Assembly (NCBI RefSeq): GCF_000377945.1
Contig: NZ_KB898922.1
Span: forward strand, 75,001 to 131,362
DNA: 56,362 bases
Direction: 5' to 3'
From: Thioalkalivibrio sulfidiphilus
Lineage (GTDB): Bacteria > Pseudomonadota > Gammaproteobacteria > Ectothiorhodospirales > Ectothiorhodospiraceae
Below, piece after piece: positions 37,839-50,257 of the stretch (position 1 is its first letter; each line of letters starts with the position of its first letter). The notes beneath the pieces were generated by a model that was given only the letters and a program-made list of their open reading frames with translations, did no database searches and was not told the origin of the DNA. Both the position numbers and the translations under genes were made by a program.

Positions 37839-38570
37839 ATGATCCCCATCCACTTCGGCAGCCGTGACCGCCTGATGCTGGGCATCTATTCCCCCGCCGC
37901 CGTGCCCCGCAAGCGCCGGGGCGTGCTGTTCCTCAACCCCTGGGGCATCGAGGCCATGCGCGCGCACCGCTCCATCAAGCAGCTTTCCGACATCCTTGTG
38001 CGCGCCGGCCACGACAGCTTCCGCTTCGACTACTACGGCACCGGGGACTCCTTCGGCGACGATCGGGACGTCACCCTGTCCGGTTGCGTGGACGACGCCG
38101 AGTGGGCCCTGGACGAGCTGCTGGGCGCCGCCTCCGTGGCCAAGGTGACCGTGGTGGGTCTGCGCCTGGGCGGCCTAGTGGCCGGGCAGCTGGCGGCGCG
38201 CCGCGCCCGGGAGATCGACCAGGTGGTGTTCTGGGACGCGCCGCCCACGGGGCGTGCCTACCTGGAGGAACTGAGCGCCCGCGCCTCGATACCGGTCGAG
38301 GACTTCCGGCAACAGAGCGGCTACGAGATCAGCCCCACCTTTCGGGATGAACTCCTGAGCGCGAGCCTGGACGGTCTGCCCGGCACCCGGGCCAAGGTCC
38401 TGGTGGCCAGTTCCGCCGCAAGCGTCGATCCGGCACCCCTCGGCCTCAAGGCCAAGTCGGTGGATGCGCTGGCGGTGGAATCCCTGAACTGCTGGGAGGA
38501 GGAGCGGGACTTCGGTGCCGGCGCTGTGCCGGTGGAACTCTGCAAGGGGATCGCCGCATGGGTGGCGTGA
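37839..38570 (+). CDS. XrtA-associated alpha/beta hydrolase 2
   Basis: This 243-residue alpha/beta hydrolase-fold protein of the exosortase A-associated type (TIGR03101-like) has 'GVLFLNPWGIEAMRAHRSI', 'FRFDYYGTGDS' and the nucleophile elbow 'VGLRLGG' (106-112). In the usual G-x-Nu-x-G pattern, Arg109 stands where Ser should be, so it may not be a classical hydrolase. Thioesterase-like release from the preceding NRPS is an idea from position only. It overlaps the next gene by 13 bp. Confidence 0.8.
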   Translation: MIPIHFGSRDRLMLGIYSPAAVPRKRRGVLFLNPWGIEAMRAHRSIKQLSDILVRAGHDSFRFDYYGTGDSFGDDRDVTLSGCVDDAEWALDELLGAASVAKVTVVGLRLGGLVAGQLAARRAREIDQVVFWDAPPTGRAYLEELSARASIPVEDFRQQSGYEISPTFRDELLSASLDGLPGTRAKVLVASSAASVDPAPLGLKAKSVDALAVESLNCWEEERDFGAGAVPVELCKGIAAWVA

Positions 38571-39397
38571 GCGAACGGGGCGTGGTGTTCGGCCGGGAGA
38601 ACAACCTGCTGGGCATCTTCAGCGAGCCGGCCGGCGGCGCCAGCCGTCCCCTGTCCGTGGTATTGCTCAACGCCGGCATCATCCACCGGGTGGGCGCCAG
38701 CCGGTTCATCGTGGAAATGGCCCGGGCCCTGGCCGAGGCCGGCTTCCGCACCCTGCGCTTCGATCTCTCCGGCATTGGCGACAGTGCCCTGCCGCGCCGC
38801 CAGGGGACCCTGGCAGAGATCGTACGCCAGGACATCGACGACGCCATCACCCTGGCCGGCGAGGGCCTCTCCGGTGACGTGGTCCTGGTGGGCCTGTGTT
38901 CCGGCGCCGACAACGCCTTCCACATCGCGCCGGACGACCCGAGAGTACGCGGCCTGGTGCTCATCGACCCCATGGTGCACGAGACGCCCGGCTTTCGGCG
39001 AAGAAAGCGCATGGAGCGTCTCACCAGTGCCCGCTCCTGGTTCAACATCTTCTCCGGCCGCTCCCTGTGGCTGCGCATCAAGGAGCGCGTCGGCCCCGAG
39101 AAACACGTGCTGCCCCCCGACCACTACGGCCTGCTCACCGATGCCCCCGATGAGATGCGTCGCAAGGCCGCGATCCTGGAGCAGCGGGGCGTGCCCATGC
39201 TGCACGTCATCACCGGCGGCGCCCACGGCTACTGCAAATACCCGGGCCAGGTGGCCGAGTCCCTGGGCCTTGCGATGAACTCCCCCGTACTCAACATCCA
39301 CTGGCGCCCCCAGGCCAACCACCTGCTCAGCGACCGCAGTGACCGGCAATGGCTCAACGACACGGTCAAGGCCTGGCTTGGGGAGTTCGCGGACTGA
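38558..39397 (+). CDS. XrtA-associated alpha/beta hydrolase 1
   Basis: This 279-residue alpha/beta hydrolase-fold protein is of the TIGR03100-like family: 'VVLLNAGIIHRVGASRFIVE', 'LRFDLSGIGDSALP', and the elbow 'VGLCSGAD', which places Cys114 at the nucleophile position, followed by Ser115. The late 'GGAHGYCKYPGQ' and 'QANHLLSDRSDRQWL' contain possible catalytic His residues. It starts inside the preceding hydrolase gene, so the two are coupled and may form a heteromer. The pair is a standard part of larger XrtA loci and probably acts on the ACP- or NRPS-bound product. Confidence 0.85.
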   Translation: MGGVSERGVVFGRENNLLGIFSEPAGGASRPLSVVLLNAGIIHRVGASRFIVEMARALAEAGFRTLRFDLSGIGDSALPRRQGTLAEIVRQDIDDAITLAGEGLSGDVVLVGLCSGADNAFHIAPDDPRVRGLVLIDPMVHETPGFRRRKRMERLTSARSWFNIFSGRSLWLRIKERVGPEKHVLPPDHYGLLTDAPDEMRRKAAILEQRGVPMLHVITGGAHGYCKYPGQVAESLGLAMNSPVLNIHWRPQANHLLSDRSDRQWLNDTVKAWLGEFAD

Positions 39398-39407
39398 AAA
39401 GGCTTTG

Positions 39408-39977
39408 TTCTCTCGCGGAGGCGCGGAGACGCTGGGAAAGGCAACGGCATGTTCCTCTCACGGAGGCACGGGGTCACGGGGACAACCAGAAAGGCTTCGC
39501 AGGGCGGATAAGCGAAGCGTATCCGCCGGAGCCTTCGAGGCTATGCCGGATGTGGCTGCGCCTTATCCGGCCTACGAATTTTGTAGGATGGGCAAAGCAT
39601 CGCGTGCCCATGCTGGCAGAGTTTGATGGGTGCGCTACGCTTCACCCATCCTACGGGCTGAGAAAGGCAAAGGCTTGGTCTCTCGCAAAGCCGCGAAGAC
39701 GCGAAGAAGTTCATGATATAAAGAGTTTTTCTTGGCGTTTTCGCGCCTTCGCGAGAGTCATAATCTTTTTGGGTTTGCCTTCCTCCGCGCCCCTGCGCCT
39801 CTGCGAGTGAACCGGTTTGCGCTTTTTGCGGCGAGCACGGCCCGCCCTATGGCGTTTTCCTCCGTGACTCTGTGGCTCCGTGAGAGGATCAGGTCTTTGA
39901 CTTTTCCCCTGCCCCCGTCAGAGAACATGGTTCATCCGTTTTCCCAGTGTCACCATGCCCCTGTGAGAGGACCGCGC
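39408..39977. repeat. Dense repeat field (at least six units)
   Basis: This 616 bp gap contains 'ctctcgcggaggcgcggaga' (39410), 'cctctcacggaggcacgggg' (39453), a ggcggataagcgaagcgta/tatccggcctac hairpin (39500-39578), a complete gtaggatgggc-type hairpin (39584-39655), and a gaagacgcgaaga-type hairpin (39679-39760). Several right halves and a 'gcggcgagcacggcccgccc' copy follow. They are arranged almost end to end. No gene was found. Confidence 0.75.
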
Positions 39978-40013
39978 TATCATATACAGTGAGTGGAATT
40001 ACGGGTGACCCCC

Positions 40014-40352
40014 ATGAAACGCATCGACCGTGACACCGAGCAAGCCGTCCGTCGCTTCCTGGCCCTGATCGCCGATCGATATGACACGGCAGGGGCCATT
40101 GTCTATGGCAGCCGGGCACGTGGAACCCACAAGCCAGACAGCGATGCGGATGTGGCCGTGCTCTTGCGCGGTGAACATAAGCGTTTCCTCACGGCCAAGC
40201 TGGACATGGCCGACGTCGCCTTCGACGTTCTGCTCGAAACCGGCATCCTCATCTCGCCGCTGCCGGTCTGGCTCGACGAATGGGAGCATCCTGAGCAGTA
40301 CTCGAACCCTGACCTGCTGCGCAATATTGACCGCGAGGGAGTGCGGCTTTGA
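40014..40352 (+). CDS. Minimal nucleotidyltransferase (MNT) of an MNT/HEPN pair
   Basis: This 112-residue nucleotidyltransferase has the motif 'YGSRARGTHKPDSDADVAV' (31-49) with Gly-Ser and the metal-binding Asp44 and Asp46. In MNT/HEPN systems this partner modifies the HEPN toxin and acts as its antitoxin. Its stop overlaps the HEPN start (TTGA). The ATG at 40014 was chosen over an in-frame GTG 21 bp upstream because family members begin near this point. Confidence 0.85.
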   Translation: MKRIDRDTEQAVRRFLALIADRYDTAGAIVYGSRARGTHKPDSDADVAVLLRGEHKRFLTAKLDMADVAFDVLLETGILISPLPVWLDEWEHPEQYSNPDLLRNIDREGVRL

Positions 40353-40756
40353 GCGACCAGAAATTGACGCCCGATGCATTGATGGCGAAGGCCGACACAG
40401 CATGCTCATCTGCCCGCGCATTGCTCGAACTGGGAGATGTGGATGGCGCGTGCAATCGCGCCTACTACGCCATGTTCGACGCCGCTCGTGCCGCATTGTT
40501 GGCGTCGGGTGCGCCGGTCGGGTCAGATATAGGCCGCACTCATAGCGGCTTGATCGCGGCCTTTGGCCGCTACTTGGTCAAGAATGGCCCAATATCAAAA
40601 GAGGTGGGTCGTCTCTTGAACCGGGCGCACGAAATGCGGCTGGTTGCCGACTACAAAGGGAATTCCGTAGGCCCGGGAGATGCCCGGGAGATGGTAGAGC
40701 AGGCTGCATCCTTCGTCGAAGCCATGCGGGCTGGGTTCATGCCGAACTCCCGGTAA
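40349..40756 (+). CDS. HEPN-domain protein (UPF0332-like), partner of the MNT
   Basis: This 135-residue helical protein has the typical core 'NRAYYAMFDAARAALLASG' and later 'THSGLIAAFGRYLVKNG'. The start is TTG overlapping the MNT stop. HEPN partners are often RNases or bind nucleotides. The RNase signature R-x4-6-H is not obvious here, so activity is uncertain. Context supports a toxin-antitoxin-like or defence pair. Confidence 0.8.
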   Translation: MSDQKLTPDALMAKADTACSSARALLELGDVDGACNRAYYAMFDAARAALLASGAPVGSDIGRTHSGLIAAFGRYLVKNGPISKEVGRLLNRAHEMRLVADYKGNSVGPGDAREMVEQAASFVEAMRAGFMPNSR

Positions 40757-40769
40757 TCACTTCAAAACC

Positions 40770-41105
40770 TTAAGGCCCTCTCGCGAAGCCTCAAAGTCGC
40801 CAACAACTCATAGGGCGGGCCATGCCCGCCGCACCGCAAAGGCATGATCTTCTCGCAGAGGCGCGGAGACGCCGGGAAAGGCAAAGGCCTGGTCTCTCGC
40901 AAAGCTGCCAAGGCGCGAATAACTTCATGATATAGAAGGTTCTCTTGGCGCCTTCGCGCCTTCGCGAGAGTAATGGTTTGGGGATTCGACTTCCCCCGCG
41001 TCCCTGCGCCTCAGCGAGATAATCGGTTTGCGCTTTTTGCGGCGGGCACGGCCCGCCCTATGGCATTGTCCTCCGTGACCCTGTGGCTCCGTGAGAGGAC
41101 AAAGC
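40770..41105. repeat. Dense repeat field before the YdcF-type gene
   Basis: This field includes 'tagggcgggccatgcccgcc' (40792 on), a 'cgcagaggcgcggagacgcc' half unit, a full 'tctctcgcaaagctgccaag' to 'cgccttcgcgccttcgcgag' hairpin, and an inverted 'gcgggcacggcccgccctat' copy. It ends with 'ctgtggctccgtgagaggac' before the next gene. No gene was found in this gap. Confidence 0.75.
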
Positions 41106-41144
41106 CTTTGACTTCCCCGCCGCCCCCAGGAACAGACTTCCAAC

Positions 41145-41879
41145 ATGCTGAGCCGACTACTCGACCCCCTGTTCATCTGCCTCATCCTCCTGCTCCTCGG
41201 CCTGGCGGGCATGAGCCTGACCGGCGCGCGCAGGGCAGGGCGTTTCTGGCTGGGCATCACCTGGGCCGGGTTCATCCTGCTGTGGCTGGCCGCCTCACCG
41301 TGGTTCTCCAATTCACTGGGCCGGGCACTGCAACCCTCGCCGACTGATCTGGACACGGCCCTGGCCGGCAGCCACACGGACCAACGTGCGCTGGCGATCC
41401 TGGCCCAGACCCTCAAGAACTGGTACCCGTTCGTGCCCATGGTGGAACGTCTCGACGACGCCACCCGCTCCCGCCTGCTGGGTGGTGCGCGCATCTATCA
41501 CGACCATGGCGGCTTCGGCCTGGTGATCGTCACCGGTCCGGGGGAGGAATACGTGCAGGCCATGGCCGACTACCTGGTGATGCTGGGCCTGCCCCGGGAG
41601 CGCATCGTGCTGGAACCCCAGGCGGTGGACACCCTGACCAACGCCAGCCACAGCGCAGCGATCCTGCGGGGCAGGGATATCGGCCCCGTGGTGCTGGTCA
41701 CCAGCGCCCTGCACATACCAAGGGCGGTGAAGGCCTTCGAGGCTGCAGGTGTGGATGTAATCCCTGCGCCGGTGGATTACCAGACCGGCCAGGGTTTCCA
41801 GCTCATCCCCTCCACGGAAACCCTGCAAAGAACCGCCCGCATCACCCACGAACTGCTGGGTCGCCTGAAATCAGATTGA
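41145..41879 (+). CDS. YdcF/ElyC-like DUF218 membrane protein
   Basis: This 244-residue protein has two N-terminal hydrophobic helices (about 8-26 and 34-52) and a DUF218 domain: 'RLLGGARIYHDHGGFGLVIVTG', 'MADYLVMLGLPRERIVLEPQAVDT', 'TNASHSAAILRG' and 'PVVLVTSALHIPRAVKAFEA'. Family members (E. coli ElyC, SanA, YdcF) are linked to envelope polysaccharide metabolism and lipid-carrier use, which suits this locus. The first motif lacks the usual 'DAIVVLGGG' stretch, so this copy is divergent. Confidence 0.82.
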   Translation: MLSRLLDPLFICLILLLLGLAGMSLTGARRAGRFWLGITWAGFILLWLAASPWFSNSLGRALQPSPTDLDTALAGSHTDQRALAILAQTLKNWYPFVPMVERLDDATRSRLLGGARIYHDHGGFGLVIVTGPGEEYVQAMADYLVMLGLPRERIVLEPQAVDTLTNASHSAAILRGRDIGPVVLVTSALHIPRAVKAFEAAGVDVIPAPVDYQTGQGFQLIPSTETLQRTARITHELLGRLKSD

Positions 41880-41889
41880 TTGAATGGCA

Positions 41890-42150
41890 AAAAGCGATCC
41901 TCTCACGGGGCCACAGAGCCACGGGGAAGGCTTTTTGATCAAAACGCTTTTCTCCGTGCCTCTGCGCCTCAGCGAGAGAATCGGACTTGGTCTTTCCGAC
42001 GACCACGACCCGGCACACCCCCAACCCCCCTCCTCTCACGGAGCCACGGAGCCACAGAGAAAAGCGTTTCAACTAAAAAGGCCCTCCCCGTGGCCTCGTG
42101 GCTCCGTGAGAGGATCATGCTCATGACGTTCCCCGCCCCCGCGAGAGAAC
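41890..42150. repeat. Three hairpin repeats between the YdcF-type and Fic genes
   Basis: A cacggggccacagag-type hairpin (41894-41976) ends in a right half of a different subtype (gcctcagcgagaga). A second complete hairpin (42032-42117; 'cctctcacggagccacggag' to 'cctcgtggctccgtgagagg') follows, then a short right-end piece. The left and right halves of one unit coming from different subtypes suggests recombination between copies. Confidence 0.75.
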
Positions 42151-42180
42151 CAGTAAATAACGGGATCCGGGAACCAACAC

Positions 42181-42256
42181 GAATTGCGCCACCCGTGCTG
42201 GCGCAATTCCGGATTTCGCGCCATAATTGCGCCACAGGATTCTATGAATCGCGCCA
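42181..42256. promoter_or_regulatory. Repeated gcgcca operator in front of the fic gene
   Basis: A perfect 11 bp-arm inverted repeat (gaattgcgcca ... tggcgcaattc; 42181-42209) is followed by three more gcgcca copies at 42218-42223, 42229-42234 and 42251-42256. A CATAAT box lies between them. This arrangement just upstream of a protein with an N-terminal winged helix suggests autoregulation. Confidence 0.6.
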
Positions 42257-42265
42257 CGAAACCCT

Positions 42266-43624
42266 ATGCCCACGCCGCAAGACCTGTTCGAAAGTATCCA
42301 AGCCAGCCCTGAAGGGCTATCGGTTGCCGCCATACTGCTCCGCCATCCGGGGCTTGCGCGTCGGACCGCCCAACGTTGGCTCAAAGAACTGGTGGCGGAA
42401 GGCCGGATCAGGCCCTTGGGCGCAGGGCGGGCGCGACGCTATATCGCTGCGGCCAAGCCCTTGGCGCCCTCCGTCACCGGCGATGACGTCTTTCCCCAGC
42501 ACATCCCGCTTTCAGCCGATAGCCGAGACATCCTCGCCTATGTCCACCAGCCGCTGACGGCACGCAAGCCGGTGGGTTACCAGCGCGACTTTCTGAGCGC
42601 CTATGAGCCCAACCAGACCTGGTATCTGCCGCAGCCGCTGCGGCGCCAATTGCGCAAGATGGGCGATACCGGCCAATCGCTCCTTCCGGCCGGGACGTAC
42701 GGCCGCGCCATCCTGAACCGCCTGCTGATCGATCTGTCCTGGGCGTCCAGCCACCTGGAAGGCAACACCTACACCCGACTCGACACCCGGGAGCTGATCG
42801 AGCACGGCCGCGCCGCGCAGGGCAAAGCCGCGCTCGAAACGCAGATGATCCTGAATCACAAAGCGGCCATCGAGTTCCTGGTCGACAACGCCGAATCGCT
42901 CGGATTCAACCGTTTCACGCTGCTCAACCTGCACAGTGCCCTTTCGGAAAACCTCCTGCCCAACCCCGCCGACGAGGGGCGCCTGCGACAACATGGCGTG
43001 GAGATCGGCAAGAGCGTCTATCATCCATTGGCCGTGCCGGCCCAGATCGAGGAAATGCTCGATCTCCTGTTGCACAAGGCAAACAGCATCAAGGACCCGT
43101 TCGAGCAATCCTTTTTCGTGTTGGTCCATGTGCCTTACCTGCAGCCCTTCGCTGACGTCAACAAACGGACCTCGCGGCTGGCCGCGAACCTGCCGCTGAT
43201 ACGCGCCAATCTGTGTCCGCTGACCTTTCTCGACGTGCCGGAACAGGCATACTCCAGTGCCGTGCTCGGGGTCTACGAGATGACCAGGATTGAGCTGTTG
43301 CGCGATCTATATGTCTGGGCCTACGAGCGCTCGACCCAGGAGTACCTGGCCATCAAACAGGATCTCGCCGAGCCGGATCCACTGCGTCTGGCATGGCGTG
43401 AGGTAATCAAGCAATCCGTGCGCGAGGTTGTGCGGCAGCCCAGGCGCGCACCGCTGGAGGTCATCGCTGAATGCCTGTCTCGACATGAGCTTGGCGCCGA
43501 CAGGGACAATGTCGAAGCGCTGGTGATTGAGGAACTGCGACGGTTGCATGAGGGCGTGTTGGCTCGCTACGGACTACGTCCGTCCGAGTTCAGCGAATGG
43601 CAGTCACGCCAGAGGCTCACCTGA
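42266..43624 (+). CDS. Fic-domain protein with N-terminal winged helix
   Basis: This 452-residue protein has an N-terminal winged-helix region (about 1-62, 'RTAQRWLKELVAEGRIRPL'). The inhibitory motif 'SSHLEGN' (161-167), with Glu165, places it in the class of self-inhibited Fic proteins. The Fic core reads 'YLQPFADVNKRTSR' (291-304), where the catalytic His of HxFxDGNGRxxR is Gln293 and the first Gly is Val298. AMP transfer may thus be lost or altered. A DNA-binding/regulatory role is possible. It probably binds the gcgcca repeats upstream. Confidence 0.85.
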   Translation: MPTPQDLFESIQASPEGLSVAAILLRHPGLARRTAQRWLKELVAEGRIRPLGAGRARRYIAAAKPLAPSVTGDDVFPQHIPLSADSRDILAYVHQPLTARKPVGYQRDFLSAYEPNQTWYLPQPLRRQLRKMGDTGQSLLPAGTYGRAILNRLLIDLSWASSHLEGNTYTRLDTRELIEHGRAAQGKAALETQMILNHKAAIEFLVDNAESLGFNRFTLLNLHSALSENLLPNPADEGRLRQHGVEIGKSVYHPLAVPAQIEEMLDLLLHKANSIKDPFEQSFFVLVHVPYLQPFADVNKRTSRLAANLPLIRANLCPLTFLDVPEQAYSSAVLGVYEMTRIELLRDLYVWAYERSTQEYLAIKQDLAEPDPLRLAWREVIKQSVREVVRQPRRAPLEVIAECLSRHELGADRDNVEALVIEELRRLHEGVLARYGLRPSEFSEWQSRQRLT

Positions 43625-43699
43625 GTTCATCGACCGCGGAGAGGCCCCGGAGGGAATGGCAGGTCTCGCGTTCAGAGGGGCTGAGAAACGTGAAAGCCC

Positions 43700-43836
43700 G
43701 ATCTCTCGCAAAGCCGCCAAGACGCGAAGAAGTTCTTGATATAAAAGGGTTTTCCTGGCGTCTTCGCGCCTTCGCGAGAGTCATAATCTTTTGGGGTTTG
43801 CTTTCCCCGCGTCCCAGCGCCTCCGCGAGAGAAAAT
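43700..43836. repeat. Hairpin repeats after fic
   Basis: A full hairpin ('tctctcgcaaagccgccaag' to 'gcgtcttcgcgccttcgcga') is followed by a right half '...gcgcctccgcgagagaaaat'. The remaining part of the 375 bp gap contains the imperfect inverted repeat at 43898-43972. Confidence 0.75.
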
Positions 43837-43897
43837 GCCTTTTAGTCCCAGCTTGGGACTTATCGACTGATACAGGTGCATGGAGTACAGTCATTAT

Positions 43898-43972
43898 CCC
43901 GCATATCTACACCACCATTTGTACGAGGGCGTCGAGATGCCGCAGTAGAAGGGTGGTGAGATATGCTGGTTT
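43898..43972. repeat. Imperfect inverted repeat upstream of mntA
   Basis: The left arm 'cccgcatatctacaccacc' (43898-43916) pairs with the right arm 'ggtggtgagatatgctgg' (43952-43969) around a ~35 nt loop. The arm start 'cccgcatat' matches the perfect palindrome at 4917-4960, so both may belong to one family. It ends about 30 bp before the mntA start. Confidence 0.55.
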
Positions 43973-43999
43973 AACCCGAGCATCAACGGAGTTCTACCC

Positions 44000-44290
44000 G
44001 TGAAGCCTTCTATCGCCTACCTGCAGCACCGCGAGGCCATCCGGCAGATCGTCGAGCGCCATCACGCTAAGAACCCCCGGGTCTTCGGTTCCGTTTTGCG
44101 TGATGAGGACACCGATCAGAGCGATCTCGACCTCCTCGTGGATACCACGGAAGAGACCTCTCTATTCGATATCGGTGCCATCCGTGCCGAACTCACGGAA
44201 CTCCTCGGTGTGGAGGTTGACGTGCTGACCCCGGGTGCGTTGCCGGACAGGTGGAGGGGTGAAGTGCTCAAAGAGGCACGAGAGATATGA
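44000..44290 (+). CDS. mntA: MntA-type nucleotidyltransferase antitoxin
   Basis: This 96-residue protein has 'RVFGSVLRDEDTDQSDLDLL' (27-46), i.e. the Gly-Ser and Asp-x-Asp (Asp42, Asp44) nucleotidyltransferase motif. Family knowledge: MntA adds AMP to the HepT RNase and silences it. The start is GTG at 44000. Its stop overlaps the hepT start as ATGA. Because hepT is frameshifted, this antitoxin may have no working partner. Confidence 0.88.
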   Translation: MKPSIAYLQHREAIRQIVERHHAKNPRVFGSVLRDEDTDQSDLDLLVDTTEETSLFDIGAIRAELTELLGVEVDVLTPGALPDRWRGEVLKEAREI

Positions 44291-44660
44291 GCAAGCGTGA
44301 TGCGCTTGCGCTGAGAGACGAGACTATCTGGAGCATATCCAGCAAGCCATCGGCCGAATCCAGCGATATCTTGCTGATGTAGACTTCGGGTCTTTTCTGG
44401 AAAATGAAGAAAAACAGGATGCGGTCATTCGAAACCTGGAAATCATCGGGGAAGCCGCTGGCAACATCCAAAAACACTTCCCGGAGTTTTCCACCAAACA
44501 CCCGGACTTTCCCCTGAAGGCTGCCTACGGTACACGTAACGTGCTGACTCACGGCTATTTTAAAGTCGATCTGAGCGTAGTCTGGAAGACAGCTGAGCGG
44601 GACCTCCCTCAATTGTCAGTGCAGGTCGACAATGTCCTGAGAACACTCGCGCAGAAGTAG
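44287..44660 (+). pseudogene. hepT: HepT toxin, frameshifted by a 5-bp tandem duplication
   Basis: The ATG overlaps the mntA stop. The first 10-11 codons read 'MSKRDALALRD', then the frame is lost and meets a stop near 44379. From 44325 another frame continues without interruption to TAG at 44660: 'YLEHIQQAIGRIQRYLADVD', 'AVIRNLEIIGEAAGNI' and the HEPN RNase motif 'RNVLTHGYF' (R-x4-H-x-Y). The break coincides with a tandem (gagac)2 at 44315-44324. Removing one gagac restores a complete HepT. The toxin is therefore inactive as written unless slippage restores the frame. Confidence 0.85.
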
Positions 44661-44699
44661 CCTTGCCGGACTTTTGAGAGCATCTCTTGCATCAGCGCC

Positions 44700-45254
44700 A
44701 ACAGCCATAGGGCGGGCCATGCCCGCCGCACCGCAAAAGCATGTTCTCTCGCAGTTTTGTAGTTTTGTAGGATGGGCAAAGCACCGCGTGCCCATGCCGG
44801 CGGGGTTTAATGGGTGCGCTGCGCTTCACCCATCCTACGGGCTGAGAAAGTCAAAGGCCTGATCTCTCGCAAAGCCGCCAAGACGCGAAGAAGATCATGA
44901 CGTAGAAAGCTTTTCTTGGCGTCTTCGCGCCTTCGCGAGAGTCATAATTTTTTTGGGTTCGCCTTCCTCCGCGCCCCCGCGTCTCCGCGAGAGAACAAGG
45001 TTTTGATTTTCCCCGCGCCCCTGCGCCTCCGCGAGAGAACCGATTTGCGCTTTTGCGGCGGGCACGGCCCGCCCTATATCGTCTTTCCACCGTGGCCCTG
45101 TGGCTCCGTGAGAGGATCAGGTCTTTGGGTGTGTGGCGGGCACGGCCCGCTCTATGGGTCTGCAAAGTGGATGATGTTTTTTCCCCGCGCCTCTGCGCCT
45201 CCGCGAGAGAACATCATTTATGTTTTGGTCGTCTTAGCGCCTCCGCGAGAGGAC
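44700..45254. repeat. Dense repeat field between hepT and the second NRPS
   Basis: This ~600 bp gap contains the 'tagggcgggccatgcccgcc' repeat (44707), a gtaggatgggc-type hairpin (44767-44838) and a 'tctctcgcaaagccgccaag' hairpin (44861-44941). At least four right-half units (gcgcctccgcgagagaa type) and two 'gcgggcacggcccgc' copies follow. The last ends 12 bp from the NRPS stop codon. No gene was found. Confidence 0.75.
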
Positions 45255-45265
45255 CGCTTTTTTCT

Positions 45266-49573
<4,308 letters not shown>

Positions 49574-49673
49574 CTCACGTAGGCTCCATGTGCACCGGGC
49601 CATGATGCAGCAAAACGGAGCACAGCAACATCATGGAGTATGCCGGCGGAGCAGAATGCCGGGTTAGATGCTT

Positions 49674-49752
49674 ATCATCTCACGGAGACACAGAGGCACG
49701 GGTAAACAGTGCAAGCCTTATCATGAAGCTGCCCCGTGACCCCATGCCCTGA
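49674..49752. repeat. Last hairpin repeat of the field
   Basis: The left arm 'tctcacggagacacagaggc' and the decayed right arm 'gccccgtgaccccatgccct' identify a cacgga-type unit. No further copy is seen downstream to the window end. Confidence 0.65.
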
Positions 49753-49842
49753 CTAGAACCGGATTATGGGTTAGCGACCGAGCCGAAAAAAGCCTAACCC
49801 GTGTAGGAGCGGCGACCCCGCCGCGAACAGCCAAAGGCCGAT

Positions 49843-50034
49843 CTACCCGCCTTCGGTCACCTTTCGCGCCCGACGCTTCATGCCTTGCTGAACAAGGTTT
49901 CCAACCGCCGCCCCCTGTTCATTCCACCAAAAGGTGTACATCATGGTCACGAACGCCAGGTGGAGCTGCAGATAGGGGTAATAGGCGACGGTCAATAAGA
50001 GCCCGGCTATCAGACCCGGTAGGGAGAGGTTCAT
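49843..50034 (-). CDS. Small hypothetical membrane protein (doubtful)
   Basis: This 63-residue frame has a hydrophobic N-terminal half ('LPGLIAGLLLTVAYYPYLQL', 'HLAFVTMMYTFWW') and a basic tail ('KRRARKVTEGG'). The composition is that of a one- or two-helix membrane protein, or a fragment of a larger one. I do not recognise it, and the ribosome-binding site is weak. It might be a remnant, a real small protein, or chance. Confidence 0.3.
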   Translation of the reverse strand: MNLSLPGLIAGLLLTVAYYPYLQLHLAFVTMMYTFWWNEQGAAVGNLVQQGMKRRARKVTEGG

Positions 50035-50257
50035 GGAGACAAAGGACTCTCGTAGAGCAGCAGAGGCATTGCCGAGTCAGCGAGCACTATCAGGCAGGAA
50101 CCTATGATGAGTACAGAGTCAGGCTACCCACCGGTATCTACAGATAAATATTCTCGTCGGTGATCGATCCCCATCAATATTTCGGAGAAAGCTCCCGAGG
50201 CAAATATTCTGCCAGAGATCTGAAGCAACACATTTAATTGTAAATAAGGCCACTTAA

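Larger units (their letters stand above)
49574..50257. other. Intergenic region between the second NRPS and the ABC transporter
   Basis: This 684 bp region holds one cacgga-type hairpin (49674-49752, its right arm degenerate), a REP-like palindrome 'gcggcgaccccgccgc' (49809-49824) and a weak small ORF (49843-50034). The sequence becomes clearly AT-rich after about 50.1 kb. The divergent promoters for the NRPS and the ABC transporter should lie here. No confident boxes were recognised. Confidence 0.6.

Noticed and set aside
39349-39810. Frames of 95-153 codons in the repeat field after the hydrolases
   Set aside because: The translations consist of repeat-derived strings also found in other gaps, with no ribosome-binding site or family similarity.
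41880-42557. Frame of 225 codons upstream of and into fic
   Set aside because: It is composed of translated hairpin repeats followed by fic in the wrong frame.
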